Positions 52,839 through 60,274 of a DNA stretch of 64,000 nt are shown here, piece by piece (position 1 is the first letter of the stretch; the number at the start of each line of letters is the position of its first letter). The position numbers and the translations under genes were made by a program. The stretch spans positions 85,515-149,514 of the forward strand of contig JBOGOC010000110.1 of assembly GCA_050747525.1 (NCBI GenBank), written 5' to 3'. Source of the stretch: JBOGOC01 sp050747525 (GTDB lineage: Bacteria; Acidobacteriota; Polarisedimenticolia; JACPZX01; DASXTC01). The notes below the pieces were generated by a model that was not told where the DNA came from, did no database searches, and was given only the letters and a program-made list of their open reading frames with translations.

Positions 52839-53851
52839 AAAGGGCTCTCGTCACCGGCATCACCGGACAGGATGGCTCCTACCTTGCCGAGCTTTTGCTG
52901 GCGAAGGGGTACGAGGTCTGGGGCCTCGTCCGTCGATCCAGCTCCTTCAACACCGCCCGGATCGATCACGTATACCAGGACCCGCATGAGAAGGGGGTCA
53001 GGCTTCGCCTGGTGTTCGGCGACCTCAACGACGCCAGCTCACTCAACCGGGCCATCCAAACAGCCAAGCCGGACGAAATCTATAACCTCGGGGCCCAGAG
53101 CCACGTCCGCGTATCGTTCGACATTCCCGAGTACACGGGCGAAATCGACGCCCTGGGAACAGTGCGGCTACTGGAAGCTATCCGCGAAATCGGCATCAAG
53201 CCACGCTTCTACCAGGCATCCAGCTCGGAGCTGTACGGCCAGGTCATCGAGACGCCTCAGAGCGAGCGCACTCCCTTCAACCCCCGAAGCCCGTACGGCT
53301 GCGCTAAGGCCTATGCCTTCCACATCACACGGAACTACCGGGAAGCGTACGGGCTGTTCGCCTGCAACGGGATCCTGTTCAATCACGAATCACCCCGCCG
53401 AGGCGAAACATTCGTAACGCGGAAGATCACGCGTGCGGCGACGCGCATCAAGCTCGGGCTTCAAGGCGAGTTATATCTTGGCAATCTCGACGCCAGCAGG
53501 GATTGGGGCTACGCGCCCGAGTATGTGGAGGTGATGTGGCGCATGCTTCAGCAGGAGGAGCCCGATGATTTCGTCATCGCAACAGGCGAGTCCCATACGG
53601 TGCGCGAATTCGTCGACGAAGCCTTTGGCTACCTGGATCTGGATTGGTCCAGGTACGTACGGAAGGATCCACGCTACCTTCGTCCGGCTGAGGTGGATAT
53701 CCTGGTCGGCGACGCCTCTAAGGCGCGGCGTGAACTCGGCTGGCAACCCCAGGTCACCTTTCGTCAGCTTGTTCGCATCATGGTGGATGCAGATATGGCG
53801 CTTGCACAGCACGAGCGCCGCTCGGCCGATTTCGAGAATCTGAAGGCCTAG
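52835..53851 (+). CDS. gmd: GDP-mannose 4,6-dehydratase
   Basis: This encodes 338 residues from ATG 52835 (ATGA overlap). It is an extended SDR: NAD(P)-binding TGITGQDGSYLAELLL, then YNLGAQSHVRVSFDIPEYT, SSSELYG with the catalytic Ser, and YGCAK with Tyr and Lys (SPYGCAKAYAF). FNHESPRRGETFVTRKI is diagnostic of Gmd. It makes GDP-4-keto-6-deoxy-mannose, which the GDP-L-fucose synthase encoded at 55760 would finish. Confidence 0.96.
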   Translation: MKRALVTGITGQDGSYLAELLLAKGYEVWGLVRRSSSFNTARIDHVYQDPHEKGVRLRLVFGDLNDASSLNRAIQTAKPDEIYNLGAQSHVRVSFDIPEYTGEIDALGTVRLLEAIREIGIKPRFYQASSSELYGQVIETPQSERTPFNPRSPYGCAKAYAFHITRNYREAYGLFACNGILFNHESPRRGETFVTRKITRAATRIKLGLQGELYLGNLDASRDWGYAPEYVEVMWRMLQQEEPDDFVIATGESHTVREFVDEAFGYLDLDWSRYVRKDPRYLRPAEVDILVGDASKARRELGWQPQVTFRQLVRIMVDADMALAQHERRSADFENLKA

Positions 53852-53866
53852 TCGTCCAGCGGCTAG

Positions 53867-55669
53867 CTAGCGGATGTAACCCAGCGAGCGCAGCCGCCGT
53901 ATGTCCTCGTCGCTCAGCTCGATCTTTCTGGCAAGCGCCGAGCCGCCCTCCCACCACTTTGGAGCGAGAAGTCCTTCGAGGGCGCTTGCCATCGCGGTAT
54001 CAAGAGACGATCGCTCCTCGACGTCAAGCTCGATGTTGAAGACTTCTGTCGTGCCGTGCGTCACGCTACGGATGAGCCGCAACTTGCCCATCACAACGGC
54101 ATCGAAGGTCTCGGGATGAGCGGATCCATCCTCGCCAAGGATCTCCGAAATGACCGGATGATCTGCCACGTCCGCGGGCAGCCCGGCCGAGACGCGCTGT
54201 ATGGCTGGCATCAAGTCAACGCCAAGCTGCGAGTTCGGCGAGGAGACGTCCATGAGGGAAAGCAGAGTCGGATGTAAATCTGTGATAGAAACCGCCTCAA
54301 AGATTACGCCGCTCGAGGCGGTTCGAGGGTCCTTGAAGATCAACGGGATGCGTGTCTCCTCGGCATACAGAGTCCGACCGTGCTCCCACTGGCCACGCTC
54401 CCCGAACGCCTCGCCATGATCCGAGGTGACGATCACCGCGGTGGACCTGCTGATTCCCAGTCGCCCAAGACAATCAACCACTTCTCCCACCAGCGAGTCC
54501 GCATAGGCGATCTCCGCGTCGTATCGTTCGAGAACGTTGCGTAGCGTGTCCGTCGGGAGCGTGCTGTCTTGCGCCGCCCCGCTGAATTCGATACCACGAT
54601 AAGCAGGATTCACGAACCGGTCCCGCTGCTCGTCGGGCGGTTCATAGGGACGATGCGGCGCGAAGAGGTGAAGATAGAGGAGGAATCGATCTTCGCGGTG
54701 CTCCTCCAGCCATCGCAGGCTCGCATCGACGGCCAACCGATCGCCGTCGATCCTGCGCATCAGCAGGCGCCCCAGGGTGGTGCCTTCCGCGTAGTCCACG
54801 ATCGGGCTAACGAGCCCGTCGCGATAGGACACGAACGTGTGGAAGCCCCGGTCGAAGCCGTAGAGCGAGCTGACCAGAGGGTTCGAGCTGAATCCAACCG
54901 TCACGATGCCCCGTTCCGACAGCGTCTCCGCAAGGGTTCGCGAAACAGTGAATCGAGTGTTCAGGGCGCCCGTTCCGTGCGCCGAAAGAGGCATTCCGCT
55001 GAAAAGAGAGGCCACGGCGGGGACAGTCCAGGACGAGCTCGAGTAGACATTCGCGAACCGCACTCCACCGCTGGCCAGGTCATCGATCCGAGGCGTGGTG
55101 ACGGTCGGGTAGCCGTAGGACGAGACGTGATCCGCCCTCAAGGTATCGATGACGATCATGACGGCGTTGAGCTCCCCAGCGTGTCGGGGCTTATGGTGTG
55201 CGGAGAGATCCGGCCGGGATGTGGCAAAGGGGAGCGCTATGACCATGGTAACCGCGGCCGTGAGGCTGACCAACCCGCATATCATCACTGAACGTCGCCC
55301 GACGACCCAGCTGAAGGAGCTCGTCAGCCTGACAATTAGGAAGCTCACGAGGCCTGCGATGAGCACCATACAGGCCGTCAAGGCGAGCGAGGTCCCGCTC
55401 AGGAAGCTTTGCCTGGGCAGAATGCCTACGTTGACGTAGATCGTCGTGTAGACCGCCACCCAGAACCAGAGCCAGAGCCACGAAGGGGAAGCCACTTGAA
55501 GGACACGGCCTGCCAGTGAGGCTGCAAGCATGACAAGGGTGGAGATCACACCATAGGCTGCTGTGCTCCAGCAGAAGGAAGGGAAGCCGGAAGTGGCATC
55601 GCTCACCACCCATTCGACGGCCCCAATGATGGCGCCCAAGAGTGAGGCCGCCGCGAGTCTATGTGTCAT
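53867..55669 (-). CDS. membrane sulfatase family protein
   Basis: This encodes 600 residues. Four or five helices (to about 150) anchor an exported sulfatase/alkaline-phosphatase-fold domain. Metal ligands are intact: VIDTLRADHVSSYGY and VIVTSDHGEAFGERG. The nucleophile region is SSSSWTVPAVASLFSGM, with Thr rather than the Cys/Ser of type I sulfatases, so it may be a phospho-transferase or phosphonate-type enzyme rather than a sulfatase. It lies antisense between the two GDP-fucose genes and ends 16 nt from gmd. It could decorate the polymer. Confidence 0.88.
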   Translation of the reverse strand: MTHRLAAASLLGAIIGAVEWVVSDATSGFPSFCWSTAAYGVISTLVMLAASLAGRVLQVASPSWLWLWFWVAVYTTIYVNVGILPRQSFLSGTSLALTACMVLIAGLVSFLIVRLTSSFSWVVGRRSVMICGLVSLTAAVTMVIALPFATSRPDLSAHHKPRHAGELNAVMIVIDTLRADHVSSYGYPTVTTPRIDDLASGGVRFANVYSSSSWTVPAVASLFSGMPLSAHGTGALNTRFTVSRTLAETLSERGIVTVGFSSNPLVSSLYGFDRGFHTFVSYRDGLVSPIVDYAEGTTLGRLLMRRIDGDRLAVDASLRWLEEHREDRFLLYLHLFAPHRPYEPPDEQRDRFVNPAYRGIEFSGAAQDSTLPTDTLRNVLERYDAEIAYADSLVGEVVDCLGRLGISRSTAVIVTSDHGEAFGERGQWEHGRTLYAEETRIPLIFKDPRTASSGVIFEAVSITDLHPTLLSLMDVSSPNSQLGVDLMPAIQRVSAGLPADVADHPVISEILGEDGSAHPETFDAVVMGKLRLIRSVTHGTTEVFNIELDVEERSSLDTAMASALEGLLAPKWWEGGSALARKIELSDEDIRRLRSLGYIR

Positions 55670-55759
55670 CGTCTCCGCAGTGCCCTAGGAGGGCGGCGCC
55701 ATGGTATGCCATCTAACCAGCCGGTCAAGCGTCCTGTTACGACTATACTGAGCGGTGCT

Positions 55760-56710
55760 ATGACTTCGCCCGCCTTCTGGTCCCAGCGCCGTGTCTGTGT
55801 AACCGGCGGAGCCGGCTTCCTGGGCCGTTTCGTGGTCGAGGAGCTTCGCGCTTCGGGCTGTCAGGATATTTTCATCCCGCGGTCGGCCCAGTACGATTTG
55901 CGGGAGCCCTCAGCTGCGCACCGGCTGCTCTCGGACGCCCATCCCGACATCCTCATTCACCTCGCGGCCCGTGTGGGCGGCATAGGGGCGAACCGGCGGC
56001 ATCCTGGGCTCTTCTTCCACGACAACATGATGATGGGACTGAACGTCGTGGAGGCAGCCAGGCTGGCAGGGACCGCGCGCGTGGTCGTCTCGGGCACGAT
56101 TTGCTCCTACCCCCGCGAGACGCCGGTCCCCTTCCGGGAGGAGAATCTCTGGGCTGGTTACCCGGAAGAAACCAATGCCCCTTATGGGATTGCCAAGAAG
56201 GCGCTGTTGGTGATGCTGCAGGCCTACCGGCACGAATACGGCATGAACGGCGTCTTCGTCATGCCGGTCAATCTCTACGGGCCGGGGGATGATTTTGACC
56301 CCGAAGACAGCCACGTCATCCCGGCGCTCATCCGTAAGTGCGTGGAAGCACGCCGTGCCGGCGCTTCGTCCATCACCTGCTGGGGCACCGGGACGCCGAC
56401 GCGTGAGTTTCTCTATGTCAAGGACTGCGCCGAGGGAATGGTGAGGGCCGCCGAGCAATATCAGGATGAGGCGCCGGTCAATCTCGGATCTGGACACGAG
56501 ATCTCGATCCGCGATCTGGTGGCGCTGATCGCGCGCCTGACGGGCTTTACGGGCGACATTCTGTGGGACTCATCGCGCCCTGATGGGCAACCGCGCCGCT
56601 GCCTGGACATCTCTCGAGCCAAGGAATCCCTCGGTTGGATGGCACGCACCTCACTCGAGGATGGACTCAGGCAGACGATCAGCTGGTACGAAGCCCAGGG
56701 CGTCCTCTAG
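55760..56710 (+). CDS. fcl: GDP-L-fucose synthase
   Basis: This encodes 316 residues from ATG 55760; the open frame upstream is antisense to the sulfatase start. Motifs: VTGGAGFLGRFVVEEL, HLAARVGGIGANRRHP, NMMMGLNVVEAARLAG, SGTICSYPRE, and the catalytic APYGIAKKA, then VMPVNLYGPGDDFDPEDSHV. It carries out the 3,5-epimerisation and 4-reduction that convert the Gmd product to GDP-L-fucose. Its presence points to an L-fucose (or related 6-deoxyhexose) residue in the polysaccharide. Confidence 0.95.
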   Translation: MTSPAFWSQRRVCVTGGAGFLGRFVVEELRASGCQDIFIPRSAQYDLREPSAAHRLLSDAHPDILIHLAARVGGIGANRRHPGLFFHDNMMMGLNVVEAARLAGTARVVVSGTICSYPRETPVPFREENLWAGYPEETNAPYGIAKKALLVMLQAYRHEYGMNGVFVMPVNLYGPGDDFDPEDSHVIPALIRKCVEARRAGASSITCWGTGTPTREFLYVKDCAEGMVRAAEQYQDEAPVNLGSGHEISIRDLVALIARLTGFTGDILWDSSRPDGQPRRCLDISRAKESLGWMARTSLEDGLRQTISWYEAQGVL

Positions 56711-56872
56711 CTAGACCCGGCCCCAAGATAGCCATCCCACGCCACCTTTCGCTCGTTCACGCGCTTGTCACCTGCATCAGGTGACCTCTCCCGCCCGAAC
56801 GAGGTTCTTCCCTCCCTTGCGAGGCTTCCGATTCATCTCTAAGGTGAGAAAGCCCCGTGTTCTGGAGATGTC

Positions 56873-57301
56873 ATGCAAGTATCCTCCCGAAGACACTGGG
56901 CGCGTGCGGCGGTGGCGGCGCTGGTGTTGTGGCTGCCTGTTCAGGGCATGGCGGCTGAAGAAATCAGCAATCCGCCACTGCTGGCTGAGCTGCCGCACGT
57001 CGCGGACACGGGCTACTGGTACCTGGCATTCGGAGTGTACCTCGCCGGGGGCACCGACTGGATGACCACCCGCATGTTCCGCGAACAGGGGATCGAGGAG
57101 GCCAACGGCTTCATGGAGCCGTTCGTGGACGATCCCGTGGCGTTCGCCGCCCTGAAGGTGAGCGCGGGCACGCTCGTGAACTACGCGTCGTACCGCCTGA
57201 AGATGAACGGGCGCCGCTACTGGGCGGCCCCCCAGATCGCGTGGATCGTGCTCAACACCGCGGTGAGCGTCCACAACCACAGGCAGCTGGACGACGAATG
57301 A
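56873..57301 (+). CDS. small exported membrane protein, tandem paralogue 1
   Basis: This encodes 142 residues. A signal peptide (ARAAVAALVLWLPVQGMAAE) precedes YWYLAFGVYLAGGTDWMTTRMFREQGIEEANGFMEP, a helix (ALKVSAGTLVNYASYRLK), and a last helix (APQIAWIVLNTAVSVHNHRQL). The gene at 57436 is a clear duplicate. Similar small proteins with a D-W-x-T-T...E-x-N core (DUF5658-like) exist, but the function is unknown. Confidence 0.75.
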   Translation: MQVSSRRHWARAAVAALVLWLPVQGMAAEEISNPPLLAELPHVADTGYWYLAFGVYLAGGTDWMTTRMFREQGIEEANGFMEPFVDDPVAFAALKVSAGTLVNYASYRLKMNGRRYWAAPQIAWIVLNTAVSVHNHRQLDDE

Positions 57302-57435
57302 CGCGGCCGGCCGCTACGGCGTGCGTCACACGCCTCAGGCGACTTCCTCCGTCCAACGAGGCTCCCCCCTCCTGCTGATTTCTCCACTCCGTCCCTAGGC
57401 TTCGGAGAGCGCCGTGCGCACTTTCTGGAGCTTTC

Positions 57436-57861
57436 ATGCAAGAACCCCGACGACGCGTGTCTCGTGCGGCGGTGGTGGCGCTGGTGCTGTGGTTTTCCAT
57501 CCTGGCGACGGGGGCGGAGGAGCCGGCAAACAACACGTCATTGCTGGCGAAGCCGCCGCGCGTCGCGGACGCGGGCTACTGGACCCTGGCTTCAGGGGTG
57601 TACCTGGCCGGAGGCGCCGACTGGATGACCACCCGAATGTTCCGCGAGCAGGGGATCGAGGAGGCCAACGGGATGATGGCGCCGGTCGTGGACAATCCCG
57701 CGGCGTTCGCGGCCCTCAAGGTGGGGGCCGGAACTCTCGTGAACTACGTGTCCTACAGCATGAAGAAGAACGGGCGCCGGTACTGGGCGGCTCCCCAGAT
57801 CGCGTGGATCGTGCTCAACACCGCGGCGAGCATCCACAACTACAGGCAGCTGGAAGAATGA
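57436..57861 (+). CDS. small exported membrane protein, tandem paralogue 2
   Basis: This encodes 141 residues, about 75% identical by eye to the protein at 56873; the core DWMTTRMFREQGIEEANG and the last helix are unchanged, while the signal peptide differs. The 110 bases upstream of both genes are also similar, so the duplication unit included the leader. It ends 1 nt from the end of the convergent gene. Confidence 0.75.
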   Translation: MQEPRRRVSRAAVVALVLWFSILATGAEEPANNTSLLAKPPRVADAGYWTLASGVYLAGGADWMTTRMFREQGIEEANGMMAPVVDNPAAFAALKVGAGTLVNYVSYSMKKNGRRYWAAPQIAWIVLNTAASIHNYRQLEE

Positions 57862-57862
57862 C

Positions 57863-58342
57863 CTAGGGCGTGCTGGCCGTCATCGGGGGATCGTCATCGT
57901 TGTCGTCATCGTTGTTGCCCGAGGCGATGGCGATGGCAGCCAGCACGGCTGCTCCCCCTCCCACGAGCCAGGCGGTGAGAGCCCCCTTGCCCCCGGCGGA
58001 CTTGGGAACGATGGCGATGGGCTGTGTCACCACGGTGCCGGCCTGCAGGTTGACGGCCGGAATCTGCACGGGAACGATCTTTCCCGTGGGATCGACGATC
58101 TGGTACGTGTAGCTGCCTTCAGCCAGATTGGGGATCTCGTACTTGCCGTCCGGCCCGGTGGGGGGCGACTCGTACACGGCACCGGTCGAGTCTACGACTT
58201 TGACGGTGTAGCCCACCATGGGCTGCCCGTTGGAATCGAGGAGCGTCCCCTTGATGGTCCCCGCGCCCGCCGAGAGCGCAGGCGATGGGGAGAGCACCGC
58301 GAGGAGTGCTGCCACGAGCAGCCCTGCAACAACACGTTTCAT
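57863..58342 (-). CDS. exported protein with a CarboxypepD_reg-like domain and acidic tail
   Basis: This encodes 159 residues. A signal peptide (to about residue 25) precedes one beta-sandwich domain of the carboxypeptidase-regulatory/Cna-B type (GTIKGTLLDSNGQPMVGYTVKVVD, then GPDGKYEIPNLAEGSYTYQI). The C-terminus has a hydrophobic helix (WLVGGGAAVLAAIAIASG) and an acidic tail, GNNDDDNDDDPPMTASTP. The start overlaps the upstream gene's stop (TGATG), so the two are one operon and share the tail design. Confidence 0.82.
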   Translation of the reverse strand: MKRVVAGLLVAALLAVLSPSPALSAGAGTIKGTLLDSNGQPMVGYTVKVVDSTGAVYESPPTGPDGKYEIPNLAEGSYTYQIVDPTGKIVPVQIPAVNLQAGTVVTQPIAIVPKSAGGKGALTAWLVGGGAAVLAAIAIASGNNDDDNDDDPPMTASTP

Positions 58343-59031
58343 CAGTTGCCGCTCTGCGTGAGTGGCGGTGTGTCTTCCTCGTCGTCGCTCGCGGCGCTGT
58401 TGGCCGCCACGCCGATGAGCGCGGCGCCGCCCACGATCGCGATGGCCGCTCCGGCGGGCGAGCGCCAGAAGCCTCCGCCCTTCTTCTTCGGCGGCGGCTG
58501 AGGCGCGGGCTCCGGCGGCTTCTCACCACCCTGAGGCTGCGCGGGGGGCGCGTTCGGATCGGCCGGCTTCGGCGCGTTGGGATCGGCCGGCTTCGGCGCG
58601 TTGGGGTCGGCCGGCGGCGGTGCGTTCGGATCGGCCGGCTTGTCTCCTTCCTGACGGGCATCGGTGCGGATGGCAAGCGAGACCATCGTGCGCCGGCCGG
58701 GCATCACCTCCACCACGGCGTCCGCAGGGAAGAGCCCATCGCTGGTCTGTACGGCGAGGTCGTAGGAGCCTGGAGGCAGATCGGAGAGCTTGTAGACTCC
58801 GTCGGCGCCGGTCGACTGGCTCGCATAGACTTTTTGCGTGGTCGTGTGAGCGGCCTTCACGCTGGCACCAGAGACTGCGGTCAGCGCATCCGGTCCGAGG
58901 ACGTTGCCCACGATCTCGGATGCCTGCGCTCCGGGAGCGACAGCGGCAGAGATCGGCATGCCGTAGGCGGTCATCGCCAACATGAGAGCACCAGCAACGA
59001 TTCGGCTTGTGCGTCCCGCCACACGATTCAT
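58342..59031 (-). CDS. exported protein with a CarboxypepD_reg-like domain, Pro-rich linker and acidic tail
   Basis: This encodes 229 residues from ATG 59029-59031, 9 nt after AGGAGG; longer starts lack such a site. A signal peptide is followed by a beta-sandwich domain (GNVLGPDALTAVSGASVKAA, then GADGVYKLSDLPPGSYDLAVQ). A run of DPNAP/KP repeats forms a linker, then a hydrophobic helix (AGAAIAIVGGAALIGVAA) and an acidic tail (DDEEDTPPLTQSGN). A sigma-70-type promoter lies at 59120-59147. Confidence 0.82.
   Translation of the reverse strand: MNRVAGRTSRIVAGALMLAMTAYGMPISAAVAPGAQASEIVGNVLGPDALTAVSGASVKAAHTTTQKVYASQSTGADGVYKLSDLPPGSYDLAVQTSDGLFPADAVVEVMPGRRTMVSLAIRTDARQEGDKPADPNAPPPADPNAPKPADPNAPKPADPNAPPAQPQGGEKPPEPAPQPPPKKKGGGFWRSPAGAAIAIVGGAALIGVAANSAASDDEEDTPPLTQSGN
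58550..58641 (-). repeat. 24-nt coding tandem repeats (DPNAP linker)
   Basis: About four units of 24 nt, each like GCGTTSGGATCGGCCGGCTT, encode (P/K)PADPNAP. The copies are nearly identical in DNA, so the linker is prone to length change by slippage. Confidence 0.85.
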
Positions 59032-59119
59032 CAAGCGCATCCTCCTGCGACCGACATCGAACAGGTTGACACGTTCGCCCCCCTGGGGACAGAAGCGAAC
59101 CACCGTAAAAATCGTCTGA

Positions 59120-59147
59120 ATTCTACGCTGGGAGACCCCTTTGTCAA
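59120..59147 (-). promoter_or_regulatory. sigma-70-type promoter of the acidic-tail operon
   Basis: On the minus strand, TTGACA (59147-59142) and TAGAAT (59125-59120) are 16 bp apart, about 90 nt before the start at 59031. Confidence 0.7.
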
Positions 59148-59251
59148 GAGTTTTCCGCTACTTGGAGGGTCCGGCGGGGGTCGGGACGCGCCGGAAGAGA
59201 AGGGTGGACGCGGGCAGGGGGCCGTTGCCGGTCCCCCGCCCGCCGCGGGGC

Positions 59252-59467
59252 TCAGTTTTGGTGGAGGTGTTCGTTCATCAGGGTGGTGAACTGGAGGGTG
59301 TCGAGCGGGAGCGCCTCCATGTCTCCGATGCGGGTCAGTGGCAGGTCGTGCTCTTCCTGGAGGCGATGGGCCACCTGGCAGGCGATTTCTTCTACGCGGG
59401 TGCGGATTTCCGTAACGGTCAAAGGCCTCGGCTGCTTCTGGGGGCATGCCTCAGGCTTCTGGCTCAT
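59252..59467 (-). CDS. small protein of unknown function
   Basis: From ATG 59465-59467 (AGGAGG 10 nt upstream) this encodes 71 residues; the frame is open to 59521. It has a KPEACPQKQPRPLTVTEIRTRVEEIACQ start and is helical and charged thereafter. No signal peptide or known motif is seen. It lies downstream of the HTH-receiver gene on the same strand. Confidence 0.5.
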   Translation of the reverse strand: MSQKPEACPQKQPRPLTVTEIRTRVEEIACQVAHRLQEEHDLPLTRIGDMEALPLDTLQFTTLMNEHLHQN

Positions 59468-59542
59468 CCGGTGCGAACCTCCTCGTGTCATCTCCCCGTG
59501 CATCCGCCGCTCCTTATGCATGTTGTTGGCTCCCCCCTTGGC

Positions 59543-60145
59543 CTACGACCGCAGCAGCTTTTCGATCTTCTTCTTGAACTCTTCGATCTGAACCGGCTTT
59601 CTCATCCAGTCGGTGGCGCCGCACTGCAGGATTTCCGTCTCCGCCCCGTTGTCGATGAACCCCGAGATGGCCAGGATCCTGGTCCCCGCGGTCTCCGGGT
59701 TGGACTTGATGCGCCGGCAGGCCTCGTAGCCGTCCATGCGGGGCATCCGAAGGTCCAGAATGAGCAGGTCGGGCTTGAGGTCCCCCACCTTCAGCAGCGC
59801 TTCGTAGCCGTCCTCGGCCATTTCCACCTCGAGCGCCCCTTCCAGCTCCTGCACCACGTCGCGCAGGGCCTGACGCACTTCCTTCTCGTCGTCGACGATC
59901 AGGATTCTCTTGGGCTCTTGCTCGAAGAAGCTGTCGTACACGGGCATCTGGTGCTGGACGAGGAATTCCCGGAAATCGCGGCTGTCCACACGGAAGTGCC
60001 CACCCGGGGTGCGGAACGCCTTCAGGCGGCTGCCGCGGATCCACTTCTTCACCGCGTTGGTGGAGACATCGCAGTAGCGGGCGATCTCTCCCGTGGTCAG
60101 GAGCCGCGCAGCGTTCTGCGGTTGTTCTTTGGGTGCATCGCTCAT
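59543..60145 (-). CDS. response regulator with N-terminal excisionase-type HTH
   Basis: From ATG 60143-60145 this encodes 200 residues. An HTH_17/BldC-like domain (LLTTGEIARYCDVSTNAVKKWIRGSRLKAFRTPGGHFRV) comes first, then a receiver domain (RILIVDDEKEVRQAL, phospho-acceptor in LLILDLRMPRMDG, ISGF, and K in WMRKPVQ). The order HTH-then-receiver is the reverse of most regulators. A near-consensus promoter and an inverted repeat precede it. Confidence 0.9.
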   Translation of the reverse strand: MSDAPKEQPQNAARLLTTGEIARYCDVSTNAVKKWIRGSRLKAFRTPGGHFRVDSRDFREFLVQHQMPVYDSFFEQEPKRILIVDDEKEVRQALRDVVQELEGALEVEMAEDGYEALLKVGDLKPDLLILDLRMPRMDGYEACRRIKSNPETAGTRILAISGFIDNGAETEILQCGATDWMRKPVQIEEFKKKIEKLLRS

Positions 60146-60195
60146 GACTGATGGCCTCGACGGGTTCGGTGCGGAACGAATTTTCTGTAAGTTCC

Positions 60196-60241
60196 GATTC
60201 TTACGAATCTGGAATATACGCGGACACCCCGAGCCTGTCAA
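60196..60241 (-). promoter_or_regulatory. near-consensus sigma-70 promoter with adjacent dyad
   Basis: On the minus strand, TTGACA (60241-60236) and TATATT (60218-60213) are 17 bp apart. Just downstream, GATTC-GTAA-GAATC (60209-60196) is a perfect 5-bp inverted repeat at the expected start of transcription, a candidate autoregulatory operator. Confidence 0.85.
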
Positions 60242-60274
60242 GAGGCACTTGGTGGTGGGGAGACTGGCCGGGGG

